DNA from: RPQJ01 sp044226195
Lineage (GTDB): Bacteria > Pseudomonadota > Gammaproteobacteria > Steroidobacterales > Steroidobacteraceae
Reading direction: 5' to 3'
DNA length: 64,000 nt
NCBI GenBank assembly: GCA_044226195.1
Contig: JBGAHO010000012.1
Location: forward strand, 24,799-88,798
The notes beneath the pieces were generated by a model that saw only the letters and a list, made by a program, of their open reading frames with translations, made no database searches and was not told the DNA's origin. Each line of letters begins with the position of its first letter. The first letter of the stretch is position 1. Both the position numbers and the translations under genes were made by a program. Below are positions 54,202 through 61,577 of this stretch, piece after piece.

Positions 54202-54570
54202 TCAACCTGTCGACCTGACCATCCGGAGGATGAACTCCGAACAGGCGGCAATGCGGTCGGTGAAGACGCTGCGTTCGTCACCCGGAGCACGGCCGACGAC
54301 ATAGTGCCCCTGCTCCTCGATGAAATAGTCGGCGGGCGTGCCACGCTGGTCGGCCGACCAGTGCAGCCATTCGTCGACCAGTGATGGATTGGCGGCGAGC
54401 ACTGCGGCGATCGACGTCACGGACAGAGCCTGCGGATCGATGCCCACCTCGCGGATCAGTCGATGCGCCGAACGACCGCCTTCGCGCTGTTCCACCGGCA
54501 GCCAGCAGAGACGTTCGATCGAAGTCGGCGGGGAGGACGATCGCACCGTCGGATCGGCGCCGTGGCGCAC
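54202..54570 (-). CDS. Uncharacterised 122-aa protein
   Basis: The frame runs from GTG 54568-54570 (MRHGADPTVRSSSPP) and contains LIREVGIDPQALSVTSIAAVLAANPSLVDEWLHWSADQRG and YFIEEQGHYVVGRAPGDERS, suggesting a soluble protein. No domain recognised. It stops in GGTTGA and is 4 bp from the small membrane-protein gene upstream. It is probably a cassette gene. Confidence 0.45.
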   Translation of the reverse strand: MRHGADPTVRSSSPPTSIERLCWLPVEQREGGRSAHRLIREVGIDPQALSVTSIAAVLAANPSLVDEWLHWSADQRGTPADYFIEEQGHYVVGRAPGDERSVFTDRIAACSEFILRMVRSTG

Positions 54571-54574
54571 ACTC

Positions 54575-54763
54575 TCAGGGCGTTACAGACCGGGACAATT
54601 TCAGCCGGCGCGAGGCGCCCAGGACCACGAGCAGCGTCACCGCGATGGCTACCCCGTTCGCCTGGCCTCCGTGCGCGGTCAGATATCCCTGGATGCCCAA
54701 CGCAGCGATACCGGCCAACACCGCGACCTGCGCCAACACGACGGCGATGCGACTGCTCGGCAC
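54575..54763 (-). CDS. Small two-helix membrane protein (62 aa)
   Basis: GTG 54761-54763 follows GGGAGGTCATC, a strong RBS. The product MPSSRIAVVLAQVAVLAGIAALGIQGYLTAHGGQANGVAIAVTLLVVLGASRRLKL has two hydrophobic helices (residues 7-27 and 37-50) and a basic tail. No function known. Confidence 0.6.
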   Translation of the reverse strand: MPSSRIAVVLAQVAVLAGIAALGIQGYLTAHGGQANGVAIAVTLLVVLGASRRLKLSRSVTP

Positions 54764-54889
54764 GATGACCTCCCTGCCCGACCGGCGCGATCACAAGGAT
54801 CGAGCTCCTACCCTACCCTTTGTCGCCGGTCGCGCGCAACGCGCGGAGGCGGTCGGACGGTGGTGCGCTGCGCCGCGATGACCGAGGCG

Positions 54890-55300
54890 TCAGGCATCCT
54901 CGGCGTAGGGGCGATACGAGTAGTACTTCGGCCGCTCCTCCATCCGGACGTGCAGCCAGGCCACGCCACCGCCCGCGGTGCTGATCCAGGTCGGCGTGTT
55001 CGCCAGCGCGCTCCGGCCCGTGGAGGACAGGCCCTGCCAGAGCGCGCGGACCTGGGGCCCCGGTGCGCCTCGCAGGAATGCAGCAATGTGCGCGTCATGC
55101 TCCGCGCGGGAAATCTCCTTCGGCACGATCAACGTGGCGTTTCCGCCGAGGTTGGGAACCGCCCGGACCGTGACCGTCTCGTCGGCGTCCGCAAAGCAGG
55201 AGCCGAACGAAACCCTGTCCGGCGACCGATTCAGGCAGGGATCGTCGACGAGCACGAACTCGAACGGTCGCGCCGCATTGGCTCGCGTGATCGGCGGCAT
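54890..55300 (-). CDS. DUF6940-like protein, probably N-terminally truncated
   Basis: The 136-aa frame MPPITRANAARPFEFVLVDDPCLNRSPDR ... GGGVAWLHVRMEERPKYYSYRPYAEDA matches my recollection of DUF6940 proteins (about 190 aa) in their C-terminal two-thirds. The in-frame sequence upstream continues SEYGAFRWEM (extending to about 55336), as in the family, before a stop, so the N-terminal third is missing or frameshifted. The stop lies in GCCTGAC, similar to a decayed R'' core box. Identification moderate. Confidence 0.5.
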   Translation of the reverse strand: MPPITRANAARPFEFVLVDDPCLNRSPDRVSFGSCFADADETVTVRAVPNLGGNATLIVPKEISRAEHDAHIAAFLRGAPGPQVRALWQGLSSTGRSALANTPTWISTAGGGVAWLHVRMEERPKYYSYRPYAEDA

Positions 55301-55432
55301 CTCCCAACGAAAGGCGCCGTACTCGCTACCCGCCCGCCGGGCATGTCCTCACGTTGGAATGCAAGGGGTGCTGTCATCGTGACGGTCGACGTCTGAGCGG
55401 AAAATCCGACCGCGGTCCATCCGGGAGGCGTA

Positions 55433-55801
55433 TCAGCCGTCCGGTGAGTGGCAAACCGCTTCGACGTTGTGTCCGTCGGGGCCGATGACAAAGGCGCCGT
55501 AGTAGTTCGGGTGGTAATGCGGGCGCAGCCCCGGGGGCCCATTGTCCGTCCCACCCGCTGCCAGCGCGGCTCGGTAGAACGCGTCGACTTCCGCGCGAGT
55601 CGCGGCAGCGAAGGCGATGTGCAGGGGGGTCGGGCGCTCCTTCGTCGTGACGAGCCACAACGACGGCTTGTGGTTCCGACCGATCCCGACACCGTAGGGG
55701 CCCTCCATCACGACCGTTGCCTGCAACGGCGCCAGCGCCTGGAGAAAGAAAGCCTTGCTCTCGGCAAGACGGGTGACGCCAATTCCGACATGATCGAACA
55801 T
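55433..55801 (-). CDS. VOC-family protein
   Basis: The 122-aa protein MFDHVGIGVTRLAESKAFFLQALAPLQATVVMEG has the VOC layout and a metal/ligand-like C-terminus HPNYYGAFVIGPDGHNVEAVCHSPDG. ATG 55799-55801 gives the standard family start; longer frames upstream are shadows. It may be related to glutathione-thiol or lactoylglutathione lyase-like enzymes. Substrate unknown. Confidence 0.85.
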   Translation of the reverse strand: MFDHVGIGVTRLAESKAFFLQALAPLQATVVMEGPYGVGIGRNHKPSLWLVTTKERPTPLHIAFAAATRAEVDAFYRAALAAGGTDNGPPGLRPHYHPNYYGAFVIGPDGHNVEAVCHSPDG

Positions 55802-55854
55802 CGTTCCTCCGCACTTGCCGCTCCTCGTGGGACATCGGAGCGGGCATTCGCATT

Positions 55855-56280
55855 CTATTGCGTCAGGACGACCGCCTCGAAGACCAGCCACGGCGCCGCC
55901 AGCAGTGCGGCAGCCGAGATCCACATTGCGGCACCTGCCCTCGCGGGCGGCGGCCCGTACGCGTTGGTCCCGGCCTCGCCTCGTGCCCAGATGAGATAGC
56001 CGAGCAGCACCAGCAGGACGGGGCCCATCCCCAGCGCCAGCCAGAACGCGAGAAACGTCTGCCAGCCCGGTCGCCCCAGGTCATGACCGCGGAGCGTCGA
56101 TGCGTACAGCGCTCCAGCCAGGCAGAGGCCGATCAATACGAACAGCACCGGCTGTGCGTTGGCGGCGCTGCCTCTCCCGTGCGTGGCCAGGCCGAGCGCG
56201 TACAGGGCCAGGGCGCACGCATTCACGGCCGACAACACGCCGAACGCGATGAACCTGGCAGGGTCGAGTCTCTGCGGCAT
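55855..56280 (-). CDS. Small integral membrane protein
   Basis: The 141-aa protein has four predicted helices: FGVLSAVNACALALYALGLA, VLFVLIGLCLAGALYA, FLAFWLALGMGPVLLVLLGYLIW and AAMWISAAALLAAPWLVFEAVV. No family recognised. It follows the ABM gene by 14 bp. Confidence 0.6.
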   Translation of the reverse strand: MPQRLDPARFIAFGVLSAVNACALALYALGLATHGRGSAANAQPVLFVLIGLCLAGALYASTLRGHDLGRPGWQTFLAFWLALGMGPVLLVLLGYLIWARGEAGTNAYGPPPARAGAAMWISAAALLAAPWLVFEAVVLTQ

Positions 56281-56294
56281 CGGGGGTTACCTGG

Positions 56295-56585
56295 CTACGG
56301 CACCTCGACGTAGTGCGCCACGGTCGGCATGGGGTCATAGAAGCCGTGCAGCAGTGCCTTCCAGCGCTGGTACGGTTCCGACTGCCGGAACCCCACAGTG
56401 TGGTCCTCGAGCGTACGCCGCCGCACCAGGAGCGCGTACTGGTTCAGGACTTCGAGGCAGCGCTGCAGTTCGAGTCCCACGAACCCGGGACTGGCGCTGA
56501 TGATCGCGCGGGCCTCGCCAAAGGCCGCCTCGAAGGACGACTCCTGGCCTGGCCGCACATTTAGGATCGCGACTTCAAGTATCAC
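56295..56585 (-). CDS. Antibiotic biosynthesis monooxygenase (ABM)-domain protein
   Basis: The 96-aa protein MILEVAILNVRPGQESSFEAAFGEARAIISASPGFVGLELQRCLE is a dimeric ferredoxin-like ABM fold. GTG 56583-56585 overlaps the stop of the preceding 39-aa frame (GTGA). It ends CCGTAGC, a possible remnant of an attC R'' box. Function (monooxygenase or binding protein) unknown. Confidence 0.82.
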   Translation of the reverse strand: MILEVAILNVRPGQESSFEAAFGEARAIISASPGFVGLELQRCLEVLNQYALLVRRRTLEDHTVGFRQSEPYQRWKALLHGFYDPMPTVAHYVEVP

Positions 56586-56701
56586 TGTCGACCTGCCATG
56601 CGGATGAACCGGTCACTCGGCGCGTGATCGATCTCATCGTACAACGCCTCCACCTCGTGCACGTTCACCGTTTCATCGAAGGCGGGCGTGAAGCACGTCA
56701 T
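56582..56701 (-). CDS. 39-aa frame overlapping the ABM start; possible gene fragment
   Basis: ATG 56699-56701 begins MTCFTPAFDETVNVHEVEALYDEIDHAPSDRFIRM and ends with TGA that overlaps the ABM GTG. It may be a translationally coupled leader or the surviving tail of an older cassette protein. No homology recognised and no good RBS. Uncertain. Confidence 0.3.
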   Translation of the reverse strand: MTCFTPAFDETVNVHEVEALYDEIDHAPSDRFIRMAGRQ

Positions 56702-56719
56702 GGGGCCCCGGGCACGTCG

Positions 56720-57169
56720 TCAGTGAACATGCTCGCGCATCCTGGCCTCGATCGCGAGGTGCGCCAGCGGGATCAGCGCCGGTGACCCAAACGAAAGCAG
56801 CCCGACACCCCATTCCCACAGCGAAGTCGATCCCGGAAAGGACGGGTCCGCCCAAACGACGACGAGGCCGAGCAGCGCCAGCGCGGCCCCCATCCCCACC
56901 GAAGCCCACTGCGTGCGGGAGCTGGCACGCAGTGCTCGCTTGCCGCCCCGAACGAAGCGGAAGACCAGACTCCACAGCGCAAACAGTGCGGCCAAAGCCG
57001 CGAAATCCAGCAGCAGCGGCATGCGGCGGATATGGCCGATTCCCTCGCCAATGCCCGCGTCGATGAAGAAGACGGAACCGTACAACGCCAGCAGCGTCGT
57101 GGGCAGCAGGATGACCAGCGCTTCGATGACGAGCAGGACGCGGCTGAGGGACTCGGGCATGCGGATCAT
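56720..57169 (-). CDS. Integral membrane protein of unknown function
   Basis: The 149-aa protein has hydrophobic helices LLVIEALVILLPTTLLALYG, LLLDFAALAALFALWSLVFRFV, GMGAALALLGLVVVWA and LLSFGSPALIPLAHLAI. No domain recognised. It is 85 bp from the YcxB-like gene upstream. Confidence 0.6.
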   Translation of the reverse strand: MIRMPESLSRVLLVIEALVILLPTTLLALYGSVFFIDAGIGEGIGHIRRMPLLLDFAALAALFALWSLVFRFVRGGKRALRASSRTQWASVGMGAALALLGLVVVWADPSFPGSTSLWEWGVGLLSFGSPALIPLAHLAIEARMREHVH

Positions 57170-57254
57170 CGTTTGCGGTGAGGCGGTACCGCGGGCGACT
57201 CGGTTGGCGCGCCGTGCGCCGACGCGACCTCTGCCGGGCGATGGAACGACATCA

Positions 57255-57746
57255 CTAGCGGATCGTGCCGCCGGATGCGGCCACCCGATCGAGAATGAAG
57301 GCCCGCATCGGCTCCGGCAACTCGGCCACCGGCAAGGTGATGAACTGGGCTTTCGAGAGCAGGAGCAGCCACACCGACTCGAATCGCCACACTTCTTTCA
57401 CGAGACCCCACTTCAACGAACCGCTGCCGTTGTCCGCGGTGAGGGTGATGGCATCGTCGTCGACCACCAGTTCCGCGAGAGGCCGTGACATCTCCCGCAA
57501 CTTGCCCATCGAGTTGCGGTAATGCACGACGTACACGACGACCGGCATGGCCAGCCCGAGAAGGACTGCCGCAGCAACGACCCCCACGACCCAAGAGCGA
57601 TCCCCCTCCAGCAGACGCCAAGCCAGGAATGCGGCCATCGCGGCATCCACCACCAGCAGTCGGACATCGATCGTCCGGCGCCAGTATGAACGCACCGCCT
57701 GGACGACCAGTTGTTCCGTGTACCGAAGCGTCGTGCGGTATTGCAC
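57255..57746 (-). CDS. YcxB-like membrane protein, cassette gene
   Basis: The 163-aa protein MQYRTTLRYTEQLVVQAVRSYWRRT has two helices (VDAAMAAFLAWRLL and WVVGVVAAAVLLGLAMPVVVYVV) followed by the YcxB domain (LVVDDDAITLTADNGSGSLKWGLVKEVWRFESVWLLLLSKAQFITLP). GTG 57744-57746 starts 4-5 bp after an attC R' box (GTTAGAC), exactly where a cassette gene should start. It ends CGCTAGT, a likely R'' scar. Confidence 0.75.
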   Translation of the reverse strand: MQYRTTLRYTEQLVVQAVRSYWRRTIDVRLLVVDAAMAAFLAWRLLEGDRSWVVGVVAAAVLLGLAMPVVVYVVHYRNSMGKLREMSRPLAELVVDDDAITLTADNGSGSLKWGLVKEVWRFESVWLLLLSKAQFITLPVAELPEPMRAFILDRVAASGGTIR

Positions 57747-57750
57747 AGGT

Positions 57751-57830
57751 GTCTAACGTCCATCCTTACGAGCGCGCGGCCGGCTGGCGCGCGCACACGC
57801 CGCGAAACGGCTTTTCGCGAGCGGATTCAT
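57751..57830 (-). repeat. attC site, degenerate (R' box clear)
   Basis: On the minus strand the R' box reads GTTAGAC (57751-57757), preceded by GGAC in GGATGGAC. The interior is GC-rich and palindromic (GCGCGCGGCCGGCTGGCGCGCGC region). No R'' box with RYYYAAC remains near the stop of the gene at 57827 (CAATGA). It is considered an old attC remnant. Confidence 0.6.
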
Positions 57831-58213
57831 TGAGGTTCGACGAGCTTTCGTTCCGCCCTCACTTTGAACGAGAATCCATTTCCCTCGAGCCACGGCCTGC
57901 ACTTCTCAATGAGTTCAAAGATCACCCGATCGGAGTCAGGATGTATGGCAATCAGCAGGTGCGTATTGTCCGAAGTCGGCTGTCCGTACTTCTGAAGGGA
58001 TGCATCGCTGTGACGGTCCGAGATGTAGTCTTCGAGCTTCTGCAGCAGACGCTGCTGCGATCTCTCATCCGCTTTCAACGGCGCGGCGACGACTAGACCG
58101 TAGTGCAGCTCTCCTTCCTGCGTCTCCACCAGCACATCTACCTTGCCGGGATACGGAACCGGATGCGTCGGATCCTCCTCGTTCCAATCAGCTGGCAGGC
58201 TGGATCGACTCAC
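57827..58213 (-). CDS. Uncharacterised cassette protein (128 aa)
   Basis: Soluble protein starting GTG 58211-58213 (MSRSSLPADWNEEDPTHPVPYPGKVDVLV). It contains THLLIAIHPDSDRVIFELIEKCRPWLEGNGFSFKV, resembling DUF6572-like proteins, with low confidence. It follows R' of the attC at 58218 by 4 bp. Confidence 0.55.
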   Translation of the reverse strand: MSRSSLPADWNEEDPTHPVPYPGKVDVLVETQEGELHYGLVVAAPLKADERSQQRLLQKLEDYISDRHSDASLQKYGQPTSDNTHLLIAIHPDSDRVIFELIEKCRPWLEGNGFSFKVRAERKLVEPQ

Positions 58214-58217
58214 GGTC

Positions 58218-58301
58218 CGCTAACGCCCGCACCGGCCGGCGCGGTATAGGCCGTTCGAGGGGCATGACAGCCAAGTGGTGCCTTGGCGCATGATGCTATT
58301 G
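58218..58301 (-). repeat. attC site with decayed R'' box
   Basis: R' reads GTTAGCG on the minus strand (58218-58224). The R'' position has CAATAGC (58295-58301), whose TAG is the stop of the cassette gene. The interior shares CTTGGCTGTCA with the attC at 63804, showing common origin. Confidence 0.65.
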
Positions 58302-58808
58302 CCCCCCGCGCTCAGTCTTGCACTTCGCCCGAATGGTTGGCGCCATTGACTCCGCCAGGTCACCGCGGTTCTGATGATCGAGCAGGCCATCCAGGTAGCT
58401 GATTCGTGCACTGCCGTCCTTATCCAGGATAGCTTGGTACGCTTTCAGTACACTTTCGACGCCCGCAATCTGAAGACGAATGATGTCCTTCACGTCGGGG
58501 TGCTGAATCTGATAAGAGACATTGCCGAACACTTGCTGGACCAGGAGCTCGTTCCCGTACTTTGGTCTTCCGCTGGGAATCGGGCCGAGAATGTCGCAGA
58601 CCACGACGGCGTAATCCGGCGTCTGCTCAACCCACGTCAAGAGCTGCCGACGCAGCTCAGGCGCGTCCGCCCCCAGCGGATGGCTCTCCAACTCCCGGGT
58701 GTATCGGACGACGTTATCCAACGTCAGTGATGCAGGCGATTCGGCCGAGAGCGCAGGCGAACCACCAGCAAGCGTCAGCAGCATCCACGCCGCTACTAAT
58801 GAGCGCAT
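58296..58808 (-). CDS. Exported cassette protein of unknown function
   Basis: The 170-aa protein has a signal peptide (MRSLVAAWMLLTLAGGSPALSA) and a soluble mature domain: NVVRYTRELESHPLGADAPELRRQLLTWVEQTPDYAVVVCDILG and KYGNELLVQQVFGNVSYQIQHPD. No family recognised; it is probably periplasmic. The stop TAG lies inside the attC R'' position. Confidence 0.7.
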   Translation of the reverse strand: MRSLVAAWMLLTLAGGSPALSAESPASLTLDNVVRYTRELESHPLGADAPELRRQLLTWVEQTPDYAVVVCDILGPIPSGRPKYGNELLVQQVFGNVSYQIQHPDVKDIIRLQIAGVESVLKAYQAILDKDGSARISYLDGLLDHQNRGDLAESMAPTIRAKCKTERGGQ

Positions 58809-58842
58809 CGGTCCTTCTCCCTGTCTGACGTTGGCAACCGGC

Positions 58843-59310
58843 TCACGCCGACGCCTCGTTGTAGGCCTTCTCGAGCCCCGCCACGTCGAGCTTCACCATC
58901 GTCATCATGGCGTCCATCACGGCCTTCACCTTGCGCGGATCCTCGTCACGGATCAGCTCGGTGAATCGCCGCGGGACGATCTGCCAGGAGAGGCCGAACG
59001 GATCCTTGATCCAGCCGCAGGCCGTGGGCGTCGCTCCCGCCTTGACGAGCTTGTCCCAGTATTCGTCCACTTCCCGCTGATCCGCGCAGTCGACATAGAG
59101 CGAGATACCTTCGGAGAAGCTGAAGTACGGACCGCCGTTGTAGCCCAGGAAGCGCTGGCCACCCACGACGAACTCGGCGGAGCTGACGGGACCGTCCTGG
59201 CCCGTGCGGGCGACGTTGTGCACCTCGGAACCCGGAAACGTCGCAGTGTAGAACCTGATGGCCGCTTCGAGCTGGTCGTTGAACATGAGGAACGGTGTCA
59301 CTTTGTTCAC
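58843..59310 (-). CDS. PhnB-like VOC protein
   Basis: The 155-aa protein begins GTG 59308-59310 with GGAGGTAATGCC upstream (MNKVTPFLMFNDQLEAAIRFY). ISLYVDCADQREVDEYWDKLVKAG and GWIKDPFGLSWQIVPRRFTELI are typical of the 3-demethylubiquinone-9 methyltransferase/PhnB-like glyoxalase family. Function unknown. Only 13 bp separate its stop from a GTCAGAC that may be the remnant R' box of the next cassette. Confidence 0.87.
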   Translation of the reverse strand: MNKVTPFLMFNDQLEAAIRFYTATFPGSEVHNVARTGQDGPVSSAEFVVGGQRFLGYNGGPYFSFSEGISLYVDCADQREVDEYWDKLVKAGATPTACGWIKDPFGLSWQIVPRRFTELIRDEDPRKVKAVMDAMMTMVKLDVAGLEKAYNEASA

Positions 59311-59339
59311 GGCATTACCTCCGCTGTCCGGCCGATGAT

Positions 59340-59520
59340 CGTGCCTGCCCATCGTCGAAGCAAGGCGGGACCGATGCTTCGCGAGATCCGCCCGCTCCGT
59401 CAGGAAGAGATGCACGAGGTCGGTGCTCTTGCCCGCCTTCTGGCCGAATGTGACGCCCGGCGGCAGCGGCTCCAGCCACTGCCGGTACCCGGGCGGCGCA
59501 GGTCAATCACGGGCAGGGGA
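59340..59520 (-). pseudogene. Remnant of a DUF3052-type gene
   Basis: The minus-strand frame just upstream of the VOC gene encodes APPGYRQWLEPLPPGVT, then AGKSTDLVHLFLTERADLAK (59505 to about 59380), which matches DUF3052 proteins, but there is an in-frame stop immediately before it. A two-base insertion near 59505 would join it to the frame PLPVID. No start codon or C-terminal half is left. Confidence 0.45.
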
Positions 59521-59545
59521 ACGGATGACGGGCCGCGGCACGTCT

Positions 59546-59962
59546 TCAAGCGGCCGCAACACCGCGATCTCGAAGCTCCTTGCGGAACGCCTCCTTGTCC
59601 CGCGGCGACACCATGATTTCGGCGCCTCCGCGACGTCGGATCCGCATGCGATCCAATGACAGCGCCGGGCTGGACAGCGGATTGCGCGTGGGCTCGATCG
59701 CGACAATGTCGGACAAGGGAATTCGCCACCGGAATGGCCCGGCGCTGACGACCAGTTCTTGTCCATCAATCGTGTAGTGGGTCCCCACGAGAAGCCAGAC
59801 GGGCAGGATCAGGCCAAGCAGCACAACGACGGCGAGAGCCGGCCAGCGACCTGGGCCAGGTACTGTCAGCAGGACGAACCCACCATAGATCGAGGCGCCT
59901 GCCGCCACGATGAGCACAGTGCCCAGCCAGACGTCGATCCTGGAACGGTAACGCTGCAACAT
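59546..59962 (-). CDS. PH-domain (DUF1200-like) membrane protein
   Basis: The 138-aa protein has two helices (VWLGTVLIVAAGASIYGGFVLL and RWPALAVVVLLGLILPVWLLVG) followed by a bacterial PH-like domain: YTIDGQELVVSAGPFRWRIPLSDIVAIEPTRNPLSSPALSLDR. The family function is unknown. Minus-strand cassette-like gene. Confidence 0.75.
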   Translation of the reverse strand: MLQRYRSRIDVWLGTVLIVAAGASIYGGFVLLTVPGPGRWPALAVVVLLGLILPVWLLVGTHYTIDGQELVVSAGPFRWRIPLSDIVAIEPTRNPLSSPALSLDRMRIRRRGGAEIMVSPRDKEAFRKELRDRGVAAA

Positions 59963-59997
59963 TTCTGGAACCTACAGAGTGCGCATGCGCTGACTGT

Positions 59998-60366
59998 TCA
60001 AAGGACCTGGCCAACCCGAAGCAAATTGCCATCTTCGTCGACGATGGCGAACTCCCTCATGCCCCACGGCTTGTTCCCGATGGCGTCCATCCGCGGAATG
60101 CCTCTCTTGGGCAGGCCGGCGGCCAGGAAGGCTTGGTACCAGGGCTCGACGTCGGCGACACGCAGGTAACAGCCCGCCCAGGACTCGGCCGGCACCAACT
60201 CGGTGTGCCGAAAGAAGTGAAGTTCCAGATCGCCTCGGGCGAGGATGGCATAGGCATCGCCTTCACCAAGAATCTCGCCCTCGAATCCCAGGCGCGCGTA
60301 GAACGCCAAGGTGTCCGGCAGGGACCTGCTTGGAAGGATGGGAATGGCGAGATCGTTGGACTTCAT
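59998..60366 (-). CDS. Bleomycin-resistance-like VOC protein
   Basis: The 122-aa protein MKSNDLAIPILPSRSLPDTLAFYARLGFEGEI resembles bleomycin-binding/glyoxalase proteins, with GDLELHFFRHTELVPAESWAGCYLRVADVEPWYQAF and FAIVDEDGNLLRVGQ. ATG 60364-60366 is preceded by TTCACCTCCG, which lacks a clear SD. Such genes are frequent in integron arrays. Confidence 0.85.
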   Translation of the reverse strand: MKSNDLAIPILPSRSLPDTLAFYARLGFEGEILGEGDAYAILARGDLELHFFRHTELVPAESWAGCYLRVADVEPWYQAFLAAGLPKRGIPRMDAIGNKPWGMREFAIVDEDGNLLRVGQVL

Positions 60367-60403
60367 CGGAGGTGAATGTAGGTCGAGCCGGGGTATCGCG
60401 CTG

Positions 60404-60841
60404 CTAGTGCTTGCCCCAGCCCGGAATGGCGGCCGCTTGCTTGATCCACGTGACCAGTTGCTCCTCATCGAGATCGGACGCGTGCACATCGATCCACCGG
60501 GCCTCCTTCGCGGCGCCTCCGGGTGGTGGTGGGTTCAGCGACGTCCCCTTGAAGAAGGTGACTTTGACGGCCCGGGTGAACACATGGAGGCCGACGAACC
60601 AGCCCTGGCCCGGGATGCCGTACATCGGTGAGTTCCAGCGCACGGCCTTGCTGACGGACGGCACGGCCTCGACGATGAGTGCGTCGATGCGACGAACGAC
60701 GTCCTGCCTCCAGCCTGGCACCGCCGCAATGTAAGCCTGAACGGGGGCATCGCCATCGGCCTTGGCAATCTGCGGATTGCCACCCGCGAGCAGCACCGGG
60801 CCGGATTTGGGGGCGGACTGCTTCGGCGGCCTGGGCCTCAT
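60404..60841 (-). CDS. DUF1801-family protein
   Basis: The 145-aa protein carries APVQAYIAAVPGWRQDVVRRIDALIVEAVPSVSKAVRWNSPMYG and FTRAVKVTFFKGTSLNPPPPGG, a standard DUF1801 domain. Its ATG overlaps the TfoX stop (ATGA), so the pair is coupled. It ends CACTAGC, an R''-like scar. Confidence 0.82.
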   Translation of the reverse strand: MRPRPPKQSAPKSGPVLLAGGNPQIAKADGDAPVQAYIAAVPGWRQDVVRRIDALIVEAVPSVSKAVRWNSPMYGIPGQGWFVGLHVFTRAVKVTFFKGTSLNPPPPGGAAKEARWIDVHASDLDEEQLVTWIKQAAAIPGWGKH

Positions 60842-61209
60842 TTTGGCGCTCGACGCTTTTTCGCCCCCGCCGGTGACTTCGCAGGTGAGCGTGCAGCCTT
60901 CTTCTTCGGCTCCGGCAGTGCCCGCGCCGTGACCCGCAACACCGCGCTCAATGTATCCGGGTCGTCGATCTCCGACGACAGCAAGTAATGGTTCTTGGCG
61001 CCGGGATAAGGGGGCGCCTCACGCACGCTCCCCAGGAGCTCTTGACCTTCCGGCGTGGGCTTCAGAAACAGCTGGTCGTCGCAGACCAGGGCCACGACCT
61101 TACCATCCAGGTAGAGGGCGTACTCTCCAAACATCTGTCTGAATGTGAGCCTGCTGCCGAGACCGGCTTGATCGCAGATGAACTCAACCGTGCCGATGCG
61201 GGTTGACAT
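60838..61209 (-). CDS. TfoX N-terminal-domain protein
   Basis: The 123-aa protein has IGTVEFICDQAGLGSRLTFRQMFGEYALYLDGKVVALVCDDQLFLK, the TfoX/Sxy N-terminal domain, followed by a basic tail (KKKAARSPAKSPAGAKKRRAPK). TfoX proteins regulate competence in some species; the C-terminal TfoX domain is absent. It follows the attC at 61219 by 10 bp and is coupled with DUF1801. Confidence 0.85.
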   Translation of the reverse strand: MSTRIGTVEFICDQAGLGSRLTFRQMFGEYALYLDGKVVALVCDDQLFLKPTPEGQELLGSVREAPPYPGAKNHYLLSSEIDDPDTLSAVLRVTARALPEPKKKAARSPAKSPAGAKKRRAPK

Positions 61210-61218
61210 GTTGGTTCC

Positions 61219-61307
61219 CTCTAACGCCCGCGCCGAGCAACGCGCTGATGGACGATGGGTCTTGGATCAGAGAGTTCGACGCAATAGCTGCAGCGCGTTG
61301 CTAGTCT
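61219..61307 (-). repeat. attC site (61219-61307)
   Basis: R' is GTTAGAG on the minus strand (61219-61225) and R'' is GACTAGC (61301-61307). The inner arms GCGCTG and CAGCGC pair with each other. The TAG of R'' is the stop of the frameshift-corrected brnA, which supports both calls. Confidence 0.7.
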
Positions 61308-61577
61308 GGCGAGCGACGAGCTTTCGGCCGGGTGCGCTCAAGCGTTTCCGCCATGCGTGTTTGCCATCCGGGCCCGGATGCCTTCCCAGTTGGCGATGAC
61401 GTCCGGCGGAAGCCGCAGCGAGAGCAAACGCTTGGGCTTCTCGAGCTTGGGGCGCCCGCGACGCACGAGTTTGGTTCCCTCGTAGTCGTCGGCCCCCTCG
61501 ATCCAGTCTCGATCGAGTTCCGGCACCTCGTCCGGCTGAGGACAAGTACGGACGGAAGATTCTCGCTTCGCGCTCAT
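61302..61577 (-). pseudogene. brnA: brnA antitoxin gene with a +1 frameshift
   Basis: The frame from ATG 61575-61577 gives VPELDRDWIEGADDYEG and KLVRRGRPKLEKPKRLLSLRLPPDVIANW, a clear BrnA antitoxin. It then runs into an unrelated tail ending at 61338. One extra G in GGG (61385-61387) causes it. In the other frame the sequence continues KASGPGWQTRMAETLERTRPKARRSPD, the conserved BrnA C-terminus, and stops at TAG within the attC R'' box. Whether the frameshift is natural or a read error needs checking. Confidence 0.75.

Noticed and set aside
54806..54896. Possible extra attC next to the DUF6940-like gene (GCCTGAC ... GGTAGGG)
   Set aside because: Only one box resembles the R'' core, and the other end has no GTTRRRY; too weak to call.
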